Part shown: positions 62,880 through 64,000 of the stretch, in pieces
Layout: each line of letters starts with the position of its first letter
How positions within the stretch are numbered: position 1 is the first letter of the stretch
Assembly (NCBI RefSeq): GCF_020080045.1
Contig: NZ_CP083451.1
Location: 1,054,001 to 1,118,000, forward strand
Direction: 5' to 3'
DNA length: 64,000 bases
Origin: Comamonas odontotermitis
GTDB taxonomy: Bacteria > Pseudomonadota > Gammaproteobacteria > Burkholderiales > Burkholderiaceae_C
Translations under genes and position numbers: made by a program
Notes under the pieces: generated by a model
What the model was told of the DNA's origin: nothing
The model's database searches: none
What the model saw: only the letters and a program-made list of their open reading frames with translations

Positions 62880-63782
62880 TCAGGCGCGGCGCGATGAGAT
62901 CACGATGCCCGCCACAATCAGCAGGAAGGCGATGGCATGGTAGAGGCGCGGTGGCTCCCCCAGAAAGGCTGCGGAGAGCACGGCGGCGAAGAGCGGCGTC
63001 AGATTGGTGAAAAAACCCGCAGCCGTAGGGCCCGCGCGCTGCACACCCACGCCCCAGAAGCGGTAGGCCAGGATGGCCGGGCCGATCACGATATAGGCAA
63101 TGGCGGCCAGCAAGGTGCCGTTCAGTTGCAGGTGGCTTGCGCCCACGGCCCATTCGCCTCCGGCAAACAGGCCCGACCAGACCAGGCCGAAGGCCAGTTG
63201 CGCCATCAACAACTGCGCCCAATGGCTTTTGATGCCTGCCGGCTCCGTGGTGCGCACCAACAGCCAGCTGTAGAGAGACCAGCAGGCCGTGGACAGCAGC
63301 ATGTACAGATCGCCGGGCACCAGCCGCAGTTGGGTCAACTGCTCCCACTGGCCATGGCTGAGCACGATCAGCACGCCGGTGATGGAGAACACTGCTCCCG
63401 CCAGTTGTGGGCGCGTGATGCGGCTGTTGAAGAACAGGGCGCCAAAGGCCATCATCCACAGTGGCATGCTGGCGGCCACCAGCGTTACGTTGATGGGCCC
63501 CGAAGTCTTGAGCGCCAGGTATTGGAAGGCGTTGTAGCAGCCGATGCCCAGAAGGCCGATGACGGACCAGCGCTTCCAGTGCGGCCACAGCGGGCTGTTC
63601 CTGGTCAGAATGCTGCGTGCCAGCGGCAGGATGACGGCAAAGGCAACCAGCCAGCGGATGAAGTTGAGCAACATGGGTGACACCAGATCGTGCACCACCC
63701 GCCCAACCACCGCATTGCCTGCCCACATGAGCGGAGCGGCTGTCAGGAAGAAGATGGTCGATGGCGTCAGTTTTTGTTGCAT
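62880..63782 (-). CDS. EamA/DMT-superfamily transporter
   Basis: This 300-residue protein has ten helices in two EamA repeats (PSTIFFLTAAPLMWAGNAVV at the start; MLLSTACWSLYSWLLV at the second repeat). It is a metabolite exporter of unknown substrate and only distantly similar to the one at 58651. The ATG at 63782 (MQQKLTPSTI) is chosen because the upstream frame lacks a hydrophobic start. It is divergent from the quinone-oxidoreductase-like gene. Confidence 0.88.
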   Translation of the reverse strand: MQQKLTPSTIFFLTAAPLMWAGNAVVGRVVHDLVSPMLLNFIRWLVAFAVILPLARSILTRNSPLWPHWKRWSVIGLLGIGCYNAFQYLALKTSGPINVTLVAASMPLWMMAFGALFFNSRITRPQLAGAVFSITGVLIVLSHGQWEQLTQLRLVPGDLYMLLSTACWSLYSWLLVRTTEPAGIKSHWAQLLMAQLAFGLVWSGLFAGGEWAVGASHLQLNGTLLAAIAYIVIGPAILAYRFWGVGVQRAGPTAAGFFTNLTPLFAAVLSAAFLGEPPRLYHAIAFLLIVAGIVISSRRA

Positions 63783-63933
63783 CGCGTGACTGTAACTGCT
63801 GCAGACCGCGTTCGAAGTCTCCTCGGGCAGTTGCCTGGTGCGCTGAGGCTTTGAGAAACCTGGGCTGCAGATTTGGCGAAACCATGGCAGCATGACCGTT
63901 CATTTGGCGACAGACAGGCGCAAAGGAGATCCC

Positions 63934-64000
63934 ATGGTTTTGGCAGTACAGATTGAACGCAATGGTGGCCCTGAGGAGATGAAGCTCGTTCAGGTGCAGG
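63934..64000 (+). CDS. Quinone oxidoreductase-like medium-chain dehydrogenase (5' end only)
   Basis: Only the first 22 codons lie in the window: MVLAVQIERNGGPEEMKLVQ is the typical start of NADPH:quinone oxidoreductases of the zinc-independent MDR family. AAGGAG is 6 bases upstream of the ATG. The gene continues beyond 64000, so the assignment is provisional. Confidence 0.6.
   Translation, partial: MVLAVQIERNGGPEEMKLVQVQ

Overview
The window looks like chromosomal DNA of a betaproteobacterium of the family Comamonadaceae, most likely Comamonas or a close relative. This rests on high GC content, the block yicC-gmk-rpoZ-spoT facing greB, the tryptophanyl-tRNA synthetase with a C-terminal extension, the long 88-residue IF-1, a tctBA pair without tctC, and a dispersed intergenic repeat built around 'GATAGC...AAGCGC' that I associate with this family. 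No plasmid or phage backbone is visible. One intact IS3-family element is present.

Layout. 1-10.7 kb is an accessory surface-protein region: two secreted DUF11 repeat proteins flank a minus-strand beta-helix-like secreted protein. A fourth protein of this type lies at 16.4-18.5 kb. All four end in a short C-terminal sorting-type signal (VPxxxxW or VPTM motif, hydrophobic stretch, Arg-rich tail; IPTL-CTERM-like). The gaps here are AT-rich and hold palindromic elements, a promoter-driven micro-ORF that is only a signal peptide, and a Fur-box-like site. 11-13.4 kb has a MocR-type regulator, a small membrane protein and an IF-1 gene. 13.7-16.2 kb is an arsenic operon (arsR, arsI-like, arsC, acr3) with an operator over its promoter. 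A decayed lipoprotein SGNH hydrolase follows the fourth surface protein, then tRNA-Ser(CGA) and tRNA-Arg(ACG).

From 19.7 kb the content is mostly core: greB, spoT, rpoZ, gmk, yicC, a Ser/Thr kinase with its PP2C phosphatase, rdgB, hemW, an MFS transporter, and a three-gene signalling unit (OmpR-type regulator, LysM-FecR protein, CHASE2 histidine kinase). Next come trpS, an M50 protease, a Sua5/YciO-type protein and an RNase AM-type PHP protein. 39.2-44.2 kb is an amino-acid module: ABC importer, Lrp regulator and Asp/Glu racemase in one direction, and a facing D-amino-acid dehydrogenase. After it come recJ, lolCD, a TatD hydrolase, a uracil/hypoxanthine-DNA-glycosylase-like protein, a LysR regulator overlapping a spermidine-synthase-like gene, an orphan GspE/PilB ATPase, tctBA, a DUF3422 protein, two EamA exporters, an atypical SDR, the IS3 element and a DUF2076 protein. 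The window ends inside a quinone-oxidoreductase-like gene.

I found no CRISPR array, toxin-antitoxin or recognised defence system. The less ordinary signals are the sorted DUF11 family with intragenic tandem repeats, the 26-bp palindrome family with one MITE-like copy, the dispersed repeat that enters the coding ends of genes, the in-frame duplication at the start of arsI, and the perfect 21-bp palindrome upstream of the amino-acid module.
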